From Drosophila persimilis (lineage: Eukaryota; Arthropoda; Insecta; Diptera; Drosophilidae), in NCBI RefSeq assembly GCF_003286085.1, contig NW_020825298.1, positions 5,642,001-5,706,000 on the forward strand: DNA of 64,000 bases, in the 5' to 3' direction. Below the pieces are notes generated by a model. The model made no database searches. It saw only the letters and a program-made list of their open reading frames with translations, and was not told where the DNA came from. Below are positions 37,153-50,700 of the stretch, piece by piece (positions within the stretch are counted from its first letter, which is position 1; each line of letters begins with the position of its first letter). The translations under genes were made by a program, and so were the position numbers.

Positions 37153-37874
37153 GCTGTTGGGAACTGCCTGCCACTGGGGGGTTTAAGCGGAAGAGAGGTA
37201 CGGCAGGCAGTCCGATTTTGGTCAACTTCCCAAAAACAGTTTTGGAATTAGCTTGAAAATAATGATGTAAGCAAATCCGTTTTGCTGAAATGGTAGCTCT
37301 TTCCAGAGACCAGAGACCAGAGACCATTTGTCAGCCCCGTCGGGCCAAGCTGTCAGCTCACCGAACATGACCACGAGTGGTCTGCCACGAGTGGCGAGTG
37401 GCCTAGGCCTAGGCCTATCCTATCATCAGCCAGATTATAAGTAGATTCTATGTCGGATTTGTGTGTGTTTAAGACGCTCTCAAAGTCGCTCTGTTGCATG
37501 CTGTTGATGATGTGGATGTGGCTGCTATTGCTGCTGCTGCTGCTGCAGAAGTCGCTGATGTGTTGACCCGCTGGCAATTATCACCCAGAGCCGCTGGGGC
37601 TGACAGGTGGCGGTATTCACACGGACCTCGAGTGGAGAGTGAACCCTGAGAGCCTCTCACACTCCACCAACTTGACTGCAATTAGACATGCACAACGGCC
37701 AGCGAGAGATAGAGAGGAAGCCAAGGATACCGACCATGGTAGCCAGCCATGCTGGCCGGGAGATTGCCGAGGAGCACTTAGGGGTCAACAGACCTCCGGC
37801 AGACTCTGTCGGTTCTGACTGCCCTGATGGATTGCCAGGGACTTGAGATATTCCACTCTCTTGGTATCTCTCCC

Positions 37875-37906
37875 GGTTCTGTTCTGTTCGGTTCGGTTCG
37901 GTTCGG
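37875..37906. repeat. GGTTC pentamer repeat
   Basis: About six tandem GGTTC/TGTTC units. Confidence 0.8.
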
Positions 37907-38905
37907 CTTGGGTCGCTGCTGGCCCTCTCTGGTGGTTTGGCACATCACACAAATCACGCACTTTTTATTTGCCAGAGCGGATGAGGCGGCCTTTTAAGGC
38001 TGCATCATGAGTTTGCAAATTGTTGTTGCTGCCGGTTGGACTTGGTTTCCTGCTGCAACTTTATGGCAATGAGTATGGGGCATGTCGGTGCCACTGGCAG
38101 TGGCAGTGGCAAAGGCAGTGGCTGGTACTGGCACTGGTACTTGGTGGTGGTGGCTCTCTGCTCTGATCGCTCTGGGTCATTTTCTGTGTGAGGATGAGGA
38201 TGAAGTCAAGGCAAATGCAACATGAAACCTGTGAGCGCAAGGAGCATAAGGTGTCCCAGCAACAACTGCATGCCAGGCCCCACGAGATCATGAGAGGGAA
38301 TCAATCGACTAAAGGTTACTCTAGCAATCATTAAATTACTGGATTTTCTAGGAATAGCCACTTTAAACTCACGTTTAAAGGAGAACATATATTTGCTTTA
38401 GTTCCCGATTTATAAGGATTTCATTGAAATGGTAGCTCCAGAATGCGTTTAAAATTCGAAATCAATCAAGACGAGATTTAGCATCTATAAACGAGATTTT
38501 ACTGTCTCTAGAATTTGTTTTTATATTACCATTTCCAAATGGGTTTACAATCCTCTGCCTATCCTCATATACCCTTCAAGACCTCTGCCTCTACCCTAAC
38601 CGAAACCAGTTACTGCTCACTGCTTACTGCTTACTGTGCTCCTGTGGCATGCTGTAATTGATATTGCAACTGTATGCGTTGAGCGGGTCAGAAAGAGAAG
38701 AGAGAGAGATACATATAGCTAGAAGGAGACGAGACGAGAAGAGGCGATCGTTCGTGGGTTCTTTCGCCCGGCTGGCCGTCTTTCGCTGTTCGTCTTCGAT
38801 CTGGCCCTGGTCCCGGTACACTGGTACTCTGGTACTGCCGGCACTCACACGTGTTGCTAATGAGACATAACTCAAGCATCAAGCATCAAGATCAGCTTTA
38901 GCTTT

Positions 38906-38941
38906 GCTCTGGCCTGGTCTGGCCTGGCCTGGCCTGGCCCT
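38906..38941. repeat. GGCCT-type short tandem repeat
   Basis: Tandem CTGGC/CTGGT units (TGGCCTGGTCTGGCCTGG) over about 35 bases. Confidence 0.75.
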
Positions 38942-40592
38942 GGTGTCTGTCTTGTGATAACCTAATAAAGTCATAGCAATTAAAGCTCTCTCAGATATAT
39001 ATGTATATACATATATACACAGACTCTGTACAACTTGTTTGGCAATATCTGTCCCGAGCGGAGACTCAAAAATAAAAGTTGTCCAAAAAGCCAAAAAAAA
39101 AAAATGATGTCACTCGATGCCCCCGATGCCTCGGTTCGCAATTATAGCCAACACTCCACGAGCACTGAGCAGCTCACTGAGGCTGCCTTTTATTATATCA
39201 TTTTTTGTTGTTATAAACTTTACTCTTTTTTTCCTTTGAGAGTGTTTTTGTAATATACTTCTTTTTTCTTTGTGGGCCGTGTTACCTTTTCTGTGTCTGT
39301 GTGTGTGTGTGGGGGGGCACTCGTTTTAGGCTTTTGGAGATCTCGACTTCTTTTTAGGTCTTTTGAAAAATCATTATTTTAATCGTTTATTGACTTGTTT
39401 AAAGCGCCGCTAAATGTTTTCCATGCCATTCCGAATGCTCCTCCGAATGGCCTGCCCTGGCTACAAATTATGTGAAATGATTGGGCAGAAAATTGAGGGA
39501 TTTGTTTCCCCGCTCCATTTCTGGGTTTGCCAGTTTTGACAGCGGGAATTATGGCCTGAAAATTATTAGCGGTTTTGGGCTTTGTGCGAACGTATGAGAA
39601 GAAAGCATTGTGCCGGTTATAGGGGGGGTTTTTTTTTTCTTTGAGAACGTTCTAAAGGGAAGCACCTTAGCTCTTAATTGTAGACATTTTTGTGCTGTTT
39701 AATATGGTTACAAGGGGGCACACACTTCGCAGTGCTTCCTGGATCTATAATTTTGGTTTGTATCTTTTATAAGAAATGTTTAAACCACTCCTAAAAAGAA
39801 ACCTTTTAAATCCACATCTTAAAAAAGAACATCAAACATAAGAAATATCACACTGTTTTCCTTCTTATTTCATGCCCAATCAAATTCTAAAAAATATGCT
39901 AATCAAAAAGCTATCTGTCACTTGTGCCTATCTCCATCGTATATGTACCTACTTCCTTTGAACGAATTCTCCTACCCCGCGGTACCATATCTCTATCTAG
40001 GCCCTGCTGTTGCCAAGGTAAACTTTCGAAACCATTCGTTCGAGCTGGTGCTATGAATGGAATCAACTGTGGCTAGATCAATTAGTTTTCAATTTTTCCC
40101 TCTCTTTTTTTTCTAGCTGTGCCACAATCGATTTCAATAGATTTTCTTCGGCTATGGCCGAGAGAGATCCATTAGGTTTTCCAGCCTATTGCCGCCACGC
40201 TCTCGGTCGTCGGTGATTAATGATGATGCACCCAATAATCATAAAACCAAAAAAATACAACAAAAACCAAAGAAAAAAACCAAACTCTATATAAATGTTT
40301 TTTAATGTTGAACTCACCTGCCCTTTTACAGGCCAAGGACATGAAAGCATCAAGCCTCGCGTCTCGTCTCGTCTCGACTCGTCGCCATCGTTTCGGTTGG
40401 TTATTTTTTGTCGACATTTTTACGATCATGGCTTTTGGGGTCTCTCGGTGAGGTGTACGAGGTGTATGGAATACAGCTATATGGGTATATACTCGTATAC
40501 ACGCGCTTCTATTAGACCTTTTGACTGTTGGCCACGCTAATTTGTGTCTAGTCTGGTCTCGTCTAGGCCACCTCTCTCTCTGTCTCTCTCTC

Positions 40593-41148
40593 TATATATA
40601 TACATATACGTATATATATATATATATCTTCATATCTGTATGGGACTCTGTCTCCAGTTCAGTTCCGTTCAGTGTTTTCAGCGGTTTTCAGCTATCTTTC
40701 CGCTGGAACTTTTCGTTGAAATTTGCAAGTGCTTACTAATAGAACGTTTTGTGAGTTGTGTTAATGAATTCGAGAGTTTTATTGACACTTTGCCGCTAGG
40801 TTTGGTTGAGGTTTTGTCTTTGCATTTTTCGCTCGCTGTTATTTTATATCGGTATTAGTTGATAGATATGTCTTTTGGGTTTAAAGATATACGAGTGTAT
40901 ATGTATTATTTATAGGTGTGCGCCACGTTTCGTTTCTGATTGCAAATATTCTTTTGGGTTCTATTGTATTATCAGTTTATCAAACACTTTTTTTTTGTTC
41001 TTTGGTATCTCTGCGATTGCTAGTTCTCTGGATGTGGGGTTCGGCTCTTGTTGCTGTTGTTGGGTGCGCGCTCTGCTCGTACGAACCGAGCGCGCCGCTG
41101 GCTGACGGTGCACTGATCAGATCGTCACAAACGTGGCCAACACGACAG
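40593..41148 (+). promoter_or_regulatory. Candidate promoter and non-coding first exon
   Basis: A (TA)n block (about 40593-40627) ends about 35 bp before a perfect Inr match TCAGTT (40659-40664), with a second TCAGTG at 40669. GC-richer, UTR-like sequence follows up to a strong splice donor ACAG|GTAAGC, with the exon ending at 41148. No long conserved ORF lies inside. This is the clearest transcription-start candidate in the central desert. Downstream exons were not identified; the next recognisable plus-strand gene (53.2 kb) has its own promoter. The TA block alone could be a microsatellite. Confidence 0.35.
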
Positions 41149-41271
41149 GTAAGCAACGTACACAAAAGCAGTCAACAGCCAGCCAGCCAGCCACCAGACC
41201 CCAGTCGAAGTCCGACAAACTCTCAACTCTGTAGAGTTCTCTTCAGGGCACTTTTGGATATGTATTTAAAT

Positions 41272-41316
41272 AGATATATATATATACATATACATATATA
41301 TATATATATATATACT
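41272..41316. repeat. TA-rich microsatellite
   Basis: An interrupted (TA)n/(ATAC)n tract. Confidence 0.8.
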
Positions 41317-41564
41317 GTATACTGTGGGTATAGATTCCGCGTTTTGGTTTAGCTCGTTCGCCTTTGCGTTCCACTTTGCGACTTGCCAGCACTCGACGAC
41401 GACACGGGGTTTTTGTAACCTCGCAGCCAGCTTGCGACTCTCCAAATGTTCGCCGACACTCTAGTGGTCTCGCTCTGGCTGCTGCCGCGCAGCGAAGCGT
41501 ATTAGCACAGGTGTAATTACCTGTTAGGCTCCCAGCTATAGCTATCTCTTTCGGCGGCCAGACA

Positions 41565-41600
41565 GAGAGAGAGAGAGAGAGCGAGAGCTTGAGCTCTTGA
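41565..41600. promoter_or_regulatory. GAGA-factor-type tract
   Basis: GACAGAGAGAGAGAGAGAGC gives many overlapping GAGAG sites for GAF/Trl. It lies about 0.4 kb downstream of the candidate first exon, and a PHO-type GCCAT core lies near 41626. It is consistent with a promoter-proximal or Polycomb-response element, but GA tracts are common in this region. Confidence 0.35.
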
Positions 41601-41759
41601 TCGTGGTGCTCTCTTTAAGGTGAGGCCATCTCGCTTCCACAGTCGAAGAGAGCCACGCTCTTTGATCATAATGATCATGTCTGTCGCTGACTCACACGAA
41701 AGTTGGTCTTGTGAAAAAGCTGCCTTCTCGTAGGTCTCTTCCGACTTTTTTCTGGAGAA

Positions 41760-41788
41760 CTACTACTACTACTGCTGCTGCTGCTGCT
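41760..41788. repeat. Compound ACT/GCT trinucleotide repeat
   Basis: Five ACT units run directly into about five GCT units. Confidence 0.85.
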
Positions 41789-42379
41789 ACTGTCGTTGAC
41801 ATTTTCGTGGCAGAGGTGCCAGCGCTGGTCAACACTTCCGCTCTCCGATCATTTTTTTAATTTGTATGGACATTACCAAACCGTTTAAAGCAATCTTCTT
41901 AACAGCACCTATAACCGATCTGTGATCTGCGATCTCCTTATCATTATGAGCAGTTCCAACCGGAACTAGCTTCCTTTGGGCGCATTCCTTTGGGCCTTGC
42001 ACAGGGCCCAATCGGATGTCCCAGCACGAGTGTAATGGGTCTTCAATCGATTAAAGGTTATTATCATTATGGAAATGGAATCCTTTACCCCAGAAACTGG
42101 TACCTTTTAATAGTTGCGAACTTCCGTCGGTGGCTTGGAGAATGTTTTTGCAACTGCAGTCATGTGGAAATCTTTTTGAGCTACTGTTAGTTCTTGGGAC
42201 GGGGTGATCTATGCTTTGATTTCGTTGGAAATAACAACAAAAATAACAACTATAAACATGAAAACGAGGTGGTGTCTTTGTGACCGAAGATGGAGGTACG
42301 CTTGCTAAAAGATTAATCTCCTATTTTGTTCAAAAACGGCAGAATCATGTTAAATGAAGTTAAAAGTAAACCAGCGAAT

Positions 42380-42414
42380 CTTTACCTTTACCTTTACCTT
42401 TACCTTTACCTTTA
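42380..42414. repeat. TTTACC hexamer repeat
   Basis: Nearly six perfect copies of TTTACC. Confidence 0.9.
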
Positions 42415-43815
42415 GAAAAACTATTGCGCTAAGGGACTTACCCGGTGCCAAGAGTATATGTACAGTGAAAGCTTTTTTAGGCGCGAATTTCCTTTTCCGG
42501 AAACTCCATTGCTTTTTTAATCTCTGTAAGCTCTCAGTTCTCAAGAGGAAGTGTTCTTTTGGCTTGAAAGCCTACTGTACTGGAACTTCACTATCTGTGT
42601 ATTTCAAACTTCTGTGCAGAATTATAATGCCCCCGGCAAGGGTATCAAAATACAGAGAAATAAAACAAAAAAAAAAAAGAAAAAAACTCCATTTGTCGTT
42701 TTTCATGCTGCTTAACGGAAGCAGCCGCAACCGTTAGACGAGCTGTTGCCAGCGATGCCAGCCAAATGCAATTAGTTGCAGCAACAAACTGCAGCTGCCA
42801 CTGCCACAAGCTGCAAGCTGGGATGTGCCACTGACGCTGAGGATGGGCTGCAACAGTAACAGCAACCGCTGCAGAAGCTTCGGGCCTGGCTTTCCATTTG
42901 GCTAAGCAGCAGCCTAAATACGTTCTGCAAATGATCTCTGGCAAAATATAATAAAGGAAGTTGGCGAACATACATTTATCCATCTAATGATGTGATCCCG
43001 ATTCATCCTCTCTCTCGAAGAAATAGGCCAAACAGAAGAAGAGTCAAAATTAAGTGCAGCTTAAATTTACGATCATATGGACATTCGTGTGCTATCAAAA
43101 CTTTAACACACAAAAATAGTAGATTTATTGTTTGAATTTCTCCTTTCAGGTTGAACAAATTAGGGGTAGGGGGTTTTCGTTGGCTATAAGCTTAAACGTT
43201 TTCAATACAAATATTTTAGGTGAAATATAAAATCCAAACAAATCACTGTGTTTAAAAAACGATTGCTTTAGACTTTATCTTCATTTAAACAAAGTGTTCG
43301 ACTATAAATTGGAGATCTACAAATACATTTGGGAAAATACATTTTTGAAAACCCAATAACCATTGAGGAATATATTATAGCTATATATTCAATATATTAT
43401 ACTAAATTAAAGCAATTATTTTGAACTTAGATTAATCCAAAATAAATTATGGAATGAGTTTGAAATTAAACTTTAGATAATTTCGTAAATTTAAAAGCCA
43501 AACGGAATTTACTGGCACATCAGTGGCTGTCGCCAAGCATTGTTCTAACAAAAAACTAAAAATATTTATAGAAATGTGTATTAGAGAAACAGCTAGCATG
43601 ATGAACAAACGTAACTATTATTTTGGCCAGACAACAGACGACAGACAACAGCTAACAGCTCGTTGAATACCGGCACAAAAGTCGAACTATTCGCAGCTCA
43701 TGTGTTTCAGTTTTATTTGTAATTCTCTTTTATTTTTCACATACTCATCGAACCGTGACGATGCGATGTTGTAGTTGTTGTTGTTGTGTCGTTGTACCTG
43801 TACCTACTACTGTAT

Positions 43816-43841
43816 AGGTATGGGTATGGGTATGGGTATAC
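43816..43841. repeat. GGGTAT hexamer repeat
   Basis: About four copies of GGGTAT. The unit looks telomere-like, but Drosophila telomeres do not use such repeats, so it is an ordinary short tandem repeat. Confidence 0.8.
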
Positions 43842-45095
43842 CTGAGTCTAACCCCCGCAGAAGCTGATGATCTAAGTGTAGAACATGCGATAATGTTTAT
43901 GGCTGTCGGTTCTGTTCTACTCTCTTCGCATAGGGGTGCACCTCGGAACACGATTCGACTGTGGATAAATATACATATACATACGAGTACATATATACAT
44001 ATGTATGTATGTACGAGTAGGTGGTGCGCCTGCATGACAACGTTGGACGGAGGTTGTATCGAAACGGTAGCCCCCCGAAAAAGGGATAATTAATTATGCC
44101 CGTGGGCTGCTGCTGGTGACATTATTCTTTTCACCTTTCGATAAGGAAATGACGAGGCGCAAAACAGTTTCAACAAAATGCTTCTGGCATGGATGCCCCA
44201 TAGAAACTCTAGCCCCTTCCCCACCTCCCATCTCGCTGTGTCTCTCCTTGCGGAAGTTCTAGTTTTTGGGAAAGAAAAAAATTTCCGCTTGTGAAATTAT
44301 TTTTTCTGTCGCTTCAGCATATGACTGACACCCCAGTGGCAGTGCCAGTCCCAGTGTTAAAGCCATATAGGTGATATAGTTTTTTTCTATGAAATGAGTC
44401 AGCTGAGCCAACGGCGATTTGTTTCGGCTAATTGTGCAATTTTGTGATTTCGTTATTGTTTTTCTTTCTTTTCTTTTTCGCTGCTTTGTTGCAATCATTG
44501 GCCAAGACATTTAGCCAAATTGCATTTGGAAAAGCATTTGGGGAACGGAACTGTAAGTGTCTCGAGACTTTCACCATATGGATTGCTGGAAATCCTGCAA
44601 ATGGTTCTCCCTCTTGCTCTCCGCCGAGTATCTGGCACTGCAATTAACAGTCTAATGAACTTTCACCAAAACCAAAACCAAACCCCCAAACCCCAAAACC
44701 GAAAAAAAAGAAACAGGAAAATCATTTCCAGAACCCTACCTAACGGATGTGCCAAGTAGCGAGAGCACTGGGGGTTCGGGTCAAAAGCAATTGACCGCCC
44801 AGCAAGAAAAGCCAACACCGAAAAAAAGGGCCTAAAGCTTAATTTTGGATCAACACGGCACATGGAACAGAACAGTAGTCGTCGGAGCATTCGGGGGAAG
44901 AAATTGTGGAACTCTGAAAGGTTCATATTGCCTGAGGACTTATTGATACCTTAGAGTGGTTAAGATTGTGCCATTGAATGGGAATAGAAACAAACAAAAA
45001 CGAAGCTTAAATACAATGAGATCTATAAAAGATATCAGTGTGGATTGTAACACTCTGAAACCTTCAATTCGTTCAAAGAGCTATATAAATATATA

Positions 45096-45125
45096 AATAG
45101 AATAGAATAGAATAGAATAGAATAG
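45096..45125. repeat. AATAG pentamer repeat
   Basis: Six perfect tandem copies of AATAG. Confidence 0.9.
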
Positions 45126-47728
45126 CTTTATAAATAGAAAATCTGCCCTAGTACTAGCCTTCTTACTCTAGCTAATTTTGTGCTCCCACAAACGATCCCC
45201 AGTTTCTTTTACTAACCACCAAAGCTCCTCTTCTATTCAGTCAACTCCCTAGCACGGAAGCTACCCTAGCCCTTCTGCTTTTTGGCCAGTTACCTACTTT
45301 GTAGCCGACCAGTGGACCCTTCATTTATGTTCATAACGTAAGAACAAGCCGTCTTTGTATGCTGGAATACTAGAAGTAATAATAACATTAATAACCCACA
45401 TGCCCGAGTACAGGACGGGAGCCATTTGACTTTAAGTGAAGTCATCAAAACACGCCGCATCAGCGACAAAACCAAACTCTGAATTCTGTGAAACTTTTGT
45501 CAGAGAGCCCCGGACATACTAAAAACCCAAAATGAAAAAAAAACAGAGCGACAAAATATTACAGAACAGAACTGAAAAGAGGATTTCTTAATTACTCAAG
45601 AAGTGGAGCGGGAGGGAGACAACAACAAAATGCTGCGTTTAGGGTCGGTTCTTGTATTGGCCTCATCATAATTACAGGGCACTCTTCCACTTCTACTTTG
45701 ATCCATAAGCCAGGCACAGACCTAGGGCCCTGGCCCCTGTCCAAGTCCGTTCATCAGGGCAATGATATGTGTCGCGCTCTAGTGCCAGCAGCTCCAGTCC
45801 GACAATTATTTTACGACCTAACTGAAAACTCATCCAGAGACCAGAAACCAAAAGAACAACTCATAGCAATTCAGTGAAAAGCATTTGGCCCGGCTCGGCT
45901 CTTTTTTGGGTTCTAGTTTTTACTATACGAGTAGTACTATATATGAAATTCTGGTTACGGACGGCTGCCTTTGACAGATCTACGATAGCGAAAAAAAAAA
46001 ACAAAAAAGAAGATCTTTTTGAGCATGTCCGCCGGTCCGAGAGCCCAGTGTCGCACGTGTTTTCTTTTGGGGTGTCGCCGAAAGTGCCTACAAGTCGTTA
46101 CAATTTTCCACGATTTAGTGGGACAGACCCCTTGCACAACCTCTTTGAGAGTACAGTTGCGCTCAGTGGTGGATGCAGCGGAGCCAAATGGTTCCATGCA
46201 ACAAAATATCAAACTCAACGGAGCAGAAAATCAAAAAAGTGCAAAAGGCAGAACCCATCAACAGGTTGCCACAGAGTGAGACAAAGAGGTTACCCCCATA
46301 GACATAGAGAGAAACAGGGAGAGCAGAGCGCCCTACAAGTATGATAATAATTTAGACGCTTATCTCTTGATAGAGCTGGCCAACATGCAATATGGTGCCC
46401 GGATGAATCCAACTCCCGAGTCGGGCTCCACAGCCACGGCCACAGCAGAATGCAAACATTATTTTTCCGCTGCTTTAAATGGAAAATTGTGAAAGAATTA
46501 TGTGTTAAACACGCAGCCGGGCCGCCGCAGAAGCAGCAGCAGCGGGCACAGCATTGGGTACAGTTACAACAAAATGTAAAGCACATTCTTGGCTAATGCG
46601 AAGGAACGAACACTGGACAACAAAAACAAACTTGTTTGAGGCTTCAAAGACGTGCATATGTAGGTAGAGAATGTAATTTTAAGGGAAATGGGAAGAAAAG
46701 GATGATTCCATCGAACATGATAGCCGATCAGGATAAGGTTCTTAAGCATGCAGTGGAGAAACCAAGATGTTTTGGAAATATTTTCGATAATATTTTAATA
46801 GATTATGTTAGATGCTTCCAGGTTACGTTAAGTTTTACAGATGAAGTGACCGTAATCTTAAACTCTACCTTTAGTTCTATCATATTTCGCCTACTCTTGT
46901 TTATTCCATTATAAGACCTGAAATTGTAGGATCCAATTCGAATAATAGTAGTAGTATCCGCAAATAGTATTCTTTAGAAATGTATAACCAGGAGTTTACT
47001 TTGTTTTAATAACTAAAATCTAATAAAAATATTTATTATACTATAATTACTTTACTTTCATTTCAGTTTACCTCAACCCCAACCCCAAACGCAAACCATG
47101 TCCCAAGAAGCTTTCCCAAGACCTGTTGCCTGTTGGCTGGTGTAAGGAAGTGCAGATGGCGCCTTAGACATGACTTCAATTAAAGTGCAATAACAACTCT
47201 ATTACTAGCGAATGGCTGTATCAATAAGAGTCTTCTTACAGTCGGACAGACGGGCAGGCAGTCGGCAGCTAGCCAGATGACGTGAGATATGAAGAGCTCT
47301 AAAACAATAAAAATCTGAAATCAATTTCTATAAAAGCAGCTCCAGCAGCAGTAGCATCACAATCGGCCGAGAAGATGGAGAAGCAATGATGCGTAAACGT
47401 GTTGGGGCCGAAGATGATGGGGGTTGATGGGAGGGGTGGGGGCCTCGGCTACCGGTTAAAGTCGATTCATGTTCCAAAAGGGGTCTCCAGTCCCGGTCTC
47501 TGTCCCTGTGTTCCTGTGGCGGGGCCGAACCAGGCTCACACCTTAAATGGCGACTGGGACAAGCTGCAGCTTCAAGAGCCTGTGATTATATGAGAAAGAA
47601 GCGAGAAATATTTATGAACTGATGGCCCCAGTCATTGATGAGGATCCGATGCTGTCCGGAGTGCTGAATGGACTGCAATGATGCTATCACCAGGCCATCT
47701 AAGGGGAGTTTCTCTGTCTCTCTAGATC

Positions 47729-47788
47729 TACCTCCAACTCCAACTCCATCTCCATCTCTAGCTCGAACTCCATCTCCAACTCCAGGTC
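47729..47788. repeat. CTCCAA/CTCCAT hexamer repeat
   Basis: A degenerate array of about ten CTCCAA, CTCCAT and CTCGAA units. Confidence 0.75.
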
Positions 47789-50700
47789 CATAGGCCACAA
47801 TGAGTTGATGGATAGTTGCGTAGCAGGAAGCACGCTCCAAGTAACTTATGAAAATGTACAAAGAAAAAAAGTAGTAATAATAAGAAAGAAACAAATCTTG
47901 GGACGGGGTTTCGGTGACCGAGCTCAACAGGTGTAATAATTGGAATCTGTTTTCCATCTGGCATCTCCATGGCGGCGTAGACCCTAATCATGGTGAGTAA
48001 GCGCGCGAGCCAAAAGATACTAAATTCTGCAGATACTTTCCGGGCAGTCTTCCGACTTGCGGTTACGCTTCGTGGGCTGTGTCTAGGCATTAAACCAACC
48101 AGCAGCTGTAAAATTACATCAAATGTTTAACCAACCCCCAAGTGGGGGGAGCTCCATCTACCCAACCTCCGAGACAAATTTCTGGTATAGACCGCACAGA
48201 ATTTTACTTTATTTTGAGTGATTACCAGAACCGTACCGAACCGCACTATCCTTGCAGGAGACTCAGACGAGAGTCTGACGCTTTCCCACGCTCAGAGCCA
48301 CTGCTCCTGACCTGCCTCTAATTAAAGAGGCAGCCAAGCGTTGCCACATGTCACACCCAGTTCGCTGATGTTGCAGTTGCACTTTCCAGCTCTTCTCCTT
48401 ATTTCTGTGTATTTTTTCGTGGATGACTTACGCATTACAAATGAAGCAAATGGGAATTTACATATCAATCCCCAAAACCTGCGCCTCATGCTGATAATTA
48501 TCTTTGCACACCAAGTGCCAGGCTCTCGTTTTTTATTATTATTTTTTTTTTTTGCTATTTCCCTCTCTTTCTCTGTCTCTTTCTGTTTGTAATTGAATTG
48601 GAGTGCAGCCGCGAAAAGGTCACAGACACTGCACATGGGCCGGCAAGCGGAGTCAGCAATAAGCCAAACACCAAGCTACAAAATATGGGATATACAAAAA
48701 GAAGTGCCGAATATCTTAATGTCGAGACACGTGAACCATGAGAAAATTGCATATTAAGTGAATGATAAATTTGTGGCAAATCTTGTAGATTGCAAATTAT
48801 TTTATAGAGCTCTCCTCCCTCTATTTTATTTGAATCAATACCAGATGCAATTGGAAACTTCCATTAAATATATTTACATATCATATCGTACATTTCCTTA
48901 GAAATGTTTGTTGTTGAATACTTTTCCTATGTGTGGAGACTAACTTGAACTTGAATGATTATTTGTTCATCTTGAAATAACACTCCTTCTGTCTAGTGTA
49001 ATTAAAGCCAGTGCCTTGGCGCGTGAGATCAGCCATGAATAAGGCAGGAGCCGTGGCCATAGCCATAGTTGTAGATGTATCTCTGGCTGGAGCTAGAGCT
49101 GGTGCTGGTGCTGTAGCTGGAGCCACCTGTGCGCACAAAAATAATGCAAATTATCAGCTGAAATTGCACGAATGGTCAGGTGCATCATCATAATGAAGAA
49201 ACTTAGGACGAGGCAGAAGGCAGAAGCAGAAGCAGCTGGGGAAGATGGGCCAGAAGTCGCCGCTTCTTTCATAATTGAGTTGCAAATGTTTCGGGGAGTG
49301 TTGCCTGCAGAAGGGGTTAAAGAGTGGCACTTTTTGGCTTTTTGGTTCCCATGGCCGACAGAAAAGCGGGCTTAAACACTCCGTTTCATAGATAATCATC
49401 ATAATTATCTGGCATACAATAAATATAATATCCTAGGCAAATTACAACAATTAGGCAGCTCCCAGCTCACAGTTGGAAAACACCCAAAAAAAAACCCAGG
49501 GGGAAAGCAAATGATCGTTGGGCTGCCTGTATTTATATTCGAGTATAGTATATGTATCTCTCTCTCTGAATACAATGTATTGTATGATCTGCTCTGCAGT
49601 GGGCCACAATGATAGAGACAATGGCTGTGCGGCCGCATAATAGACATAATTTTCACACGCGTTTCATTTCGGGGAGAGCAGCCCAAATTAGGCAGAAAAA
49701 CACTCTGCGGCGACGCGACGGGACCTGCCTGGCCAAAAAGAGTAAAACGCGAGCAAATGTTTAAGCCACAGCGGGGTAGGCAGGGAAGGGCCCACGAGGG
49801 CTGGGGCAGAAACATTTCAAAAAGGGGAAATATCATTCGGTAATTTCGGGTCGATTAGAAAGTTGATGTGAGAAAGGTTATGCCACAGTTACCTCAGGTT
49901 AGATTGCATAAGACAGCTGAATAATATGGTGTATAAAATGGTTAAATCGGTGTATGAATGTTCTTAGATATAAGAAAATCCTATCGGATAAAGCCATACC
50001 CAGAGAAAAAAGCCCTAAAATTGTAATAATCGTTTTTATACTTGGATTTCCAAATGTATACCAAGAAATTTGCTTCGAAAGTGGAAATAAAGAAGTTTGG
50101 CTTCTCTTTATTGGTATAAGATTATGTATTCTATATTTTACTTCAACAAAATCCCACTATTATCTCTTATACCCAAAGTTCTTGGACAATTCCCTGTTTC
50201 TTATAACCCTCTACTCAACTATAGGAACTTCTCTGTCCACCCGCGCAGCTTCTTAAAATCCTCCTAAAATATACAGAGCTCCATTCTTCGTTTTTGTTGT
50301 TGCCGACATGTTGCATGGCTCTACGGACATTGGATGGCAACAGCCCACGACTAAGCCCAATGCCTCCAAAAGCGGAAACTCATTGGCAACGCTTCGTTGC
50401 GTACATTTCTCGACGCGACTTTTTGGCCAACAGGTTGGCAAAACAACAACAAAAAAGATACACACACTCGTACACTCGTACACCCGTACAAATAATACGA
50501 GTGGAGTACCTAAACCGAAAAGAAAGAAAACAAAAATCTGACGCCAAACCAAACCAAACCAAAATGGCAAAATGGCCGACAACAAAACAACAACTGAAAA
50601 TGGGGAAAAAATTGTTTTAATATTTCAGTTACGCTCCGGCAAGCGACAACATCGCGATAGAGCCTCCCCGACTTTGACTTCTTGAATCGTATATACAGTA

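Larger units (their letters stand above)
17790..40592. other. Gene-free stretch, about 23 kb
   Basis: No ORF here has family resemblance, credible splice structure or steady codon bias; the longest (about 130 codons) lie in simple-sequence or antisense-like contexts. The stretch is rich in CT/GA runs (for example near 18857, 21070, 23020, 24418, 26460, 32850, 33735, 34830 and 36955), poly-A/T tracts, short tandem repeats and decayed repeat pieces, which are listed separately. A perfect DRE-type TATCGATA lies at 24224-24231. I recognise no tRNA, snoRNA or microRNA, but could not fold or search systematically. It may be intronic or regulatory DNA of a large gene. Confidence 0.6.

Noticed and set aside
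43816-43841. Telomere-like GGGTAT array
   Set aside because: Drosophila telomeres are retroelement-based; this is one of many short hexamer repeats here.
45874-46344. 156-codon ORF in the desert
   Set aside because: Composition is like its surroundings, with mixed codon usage, and no motif is recognisable.
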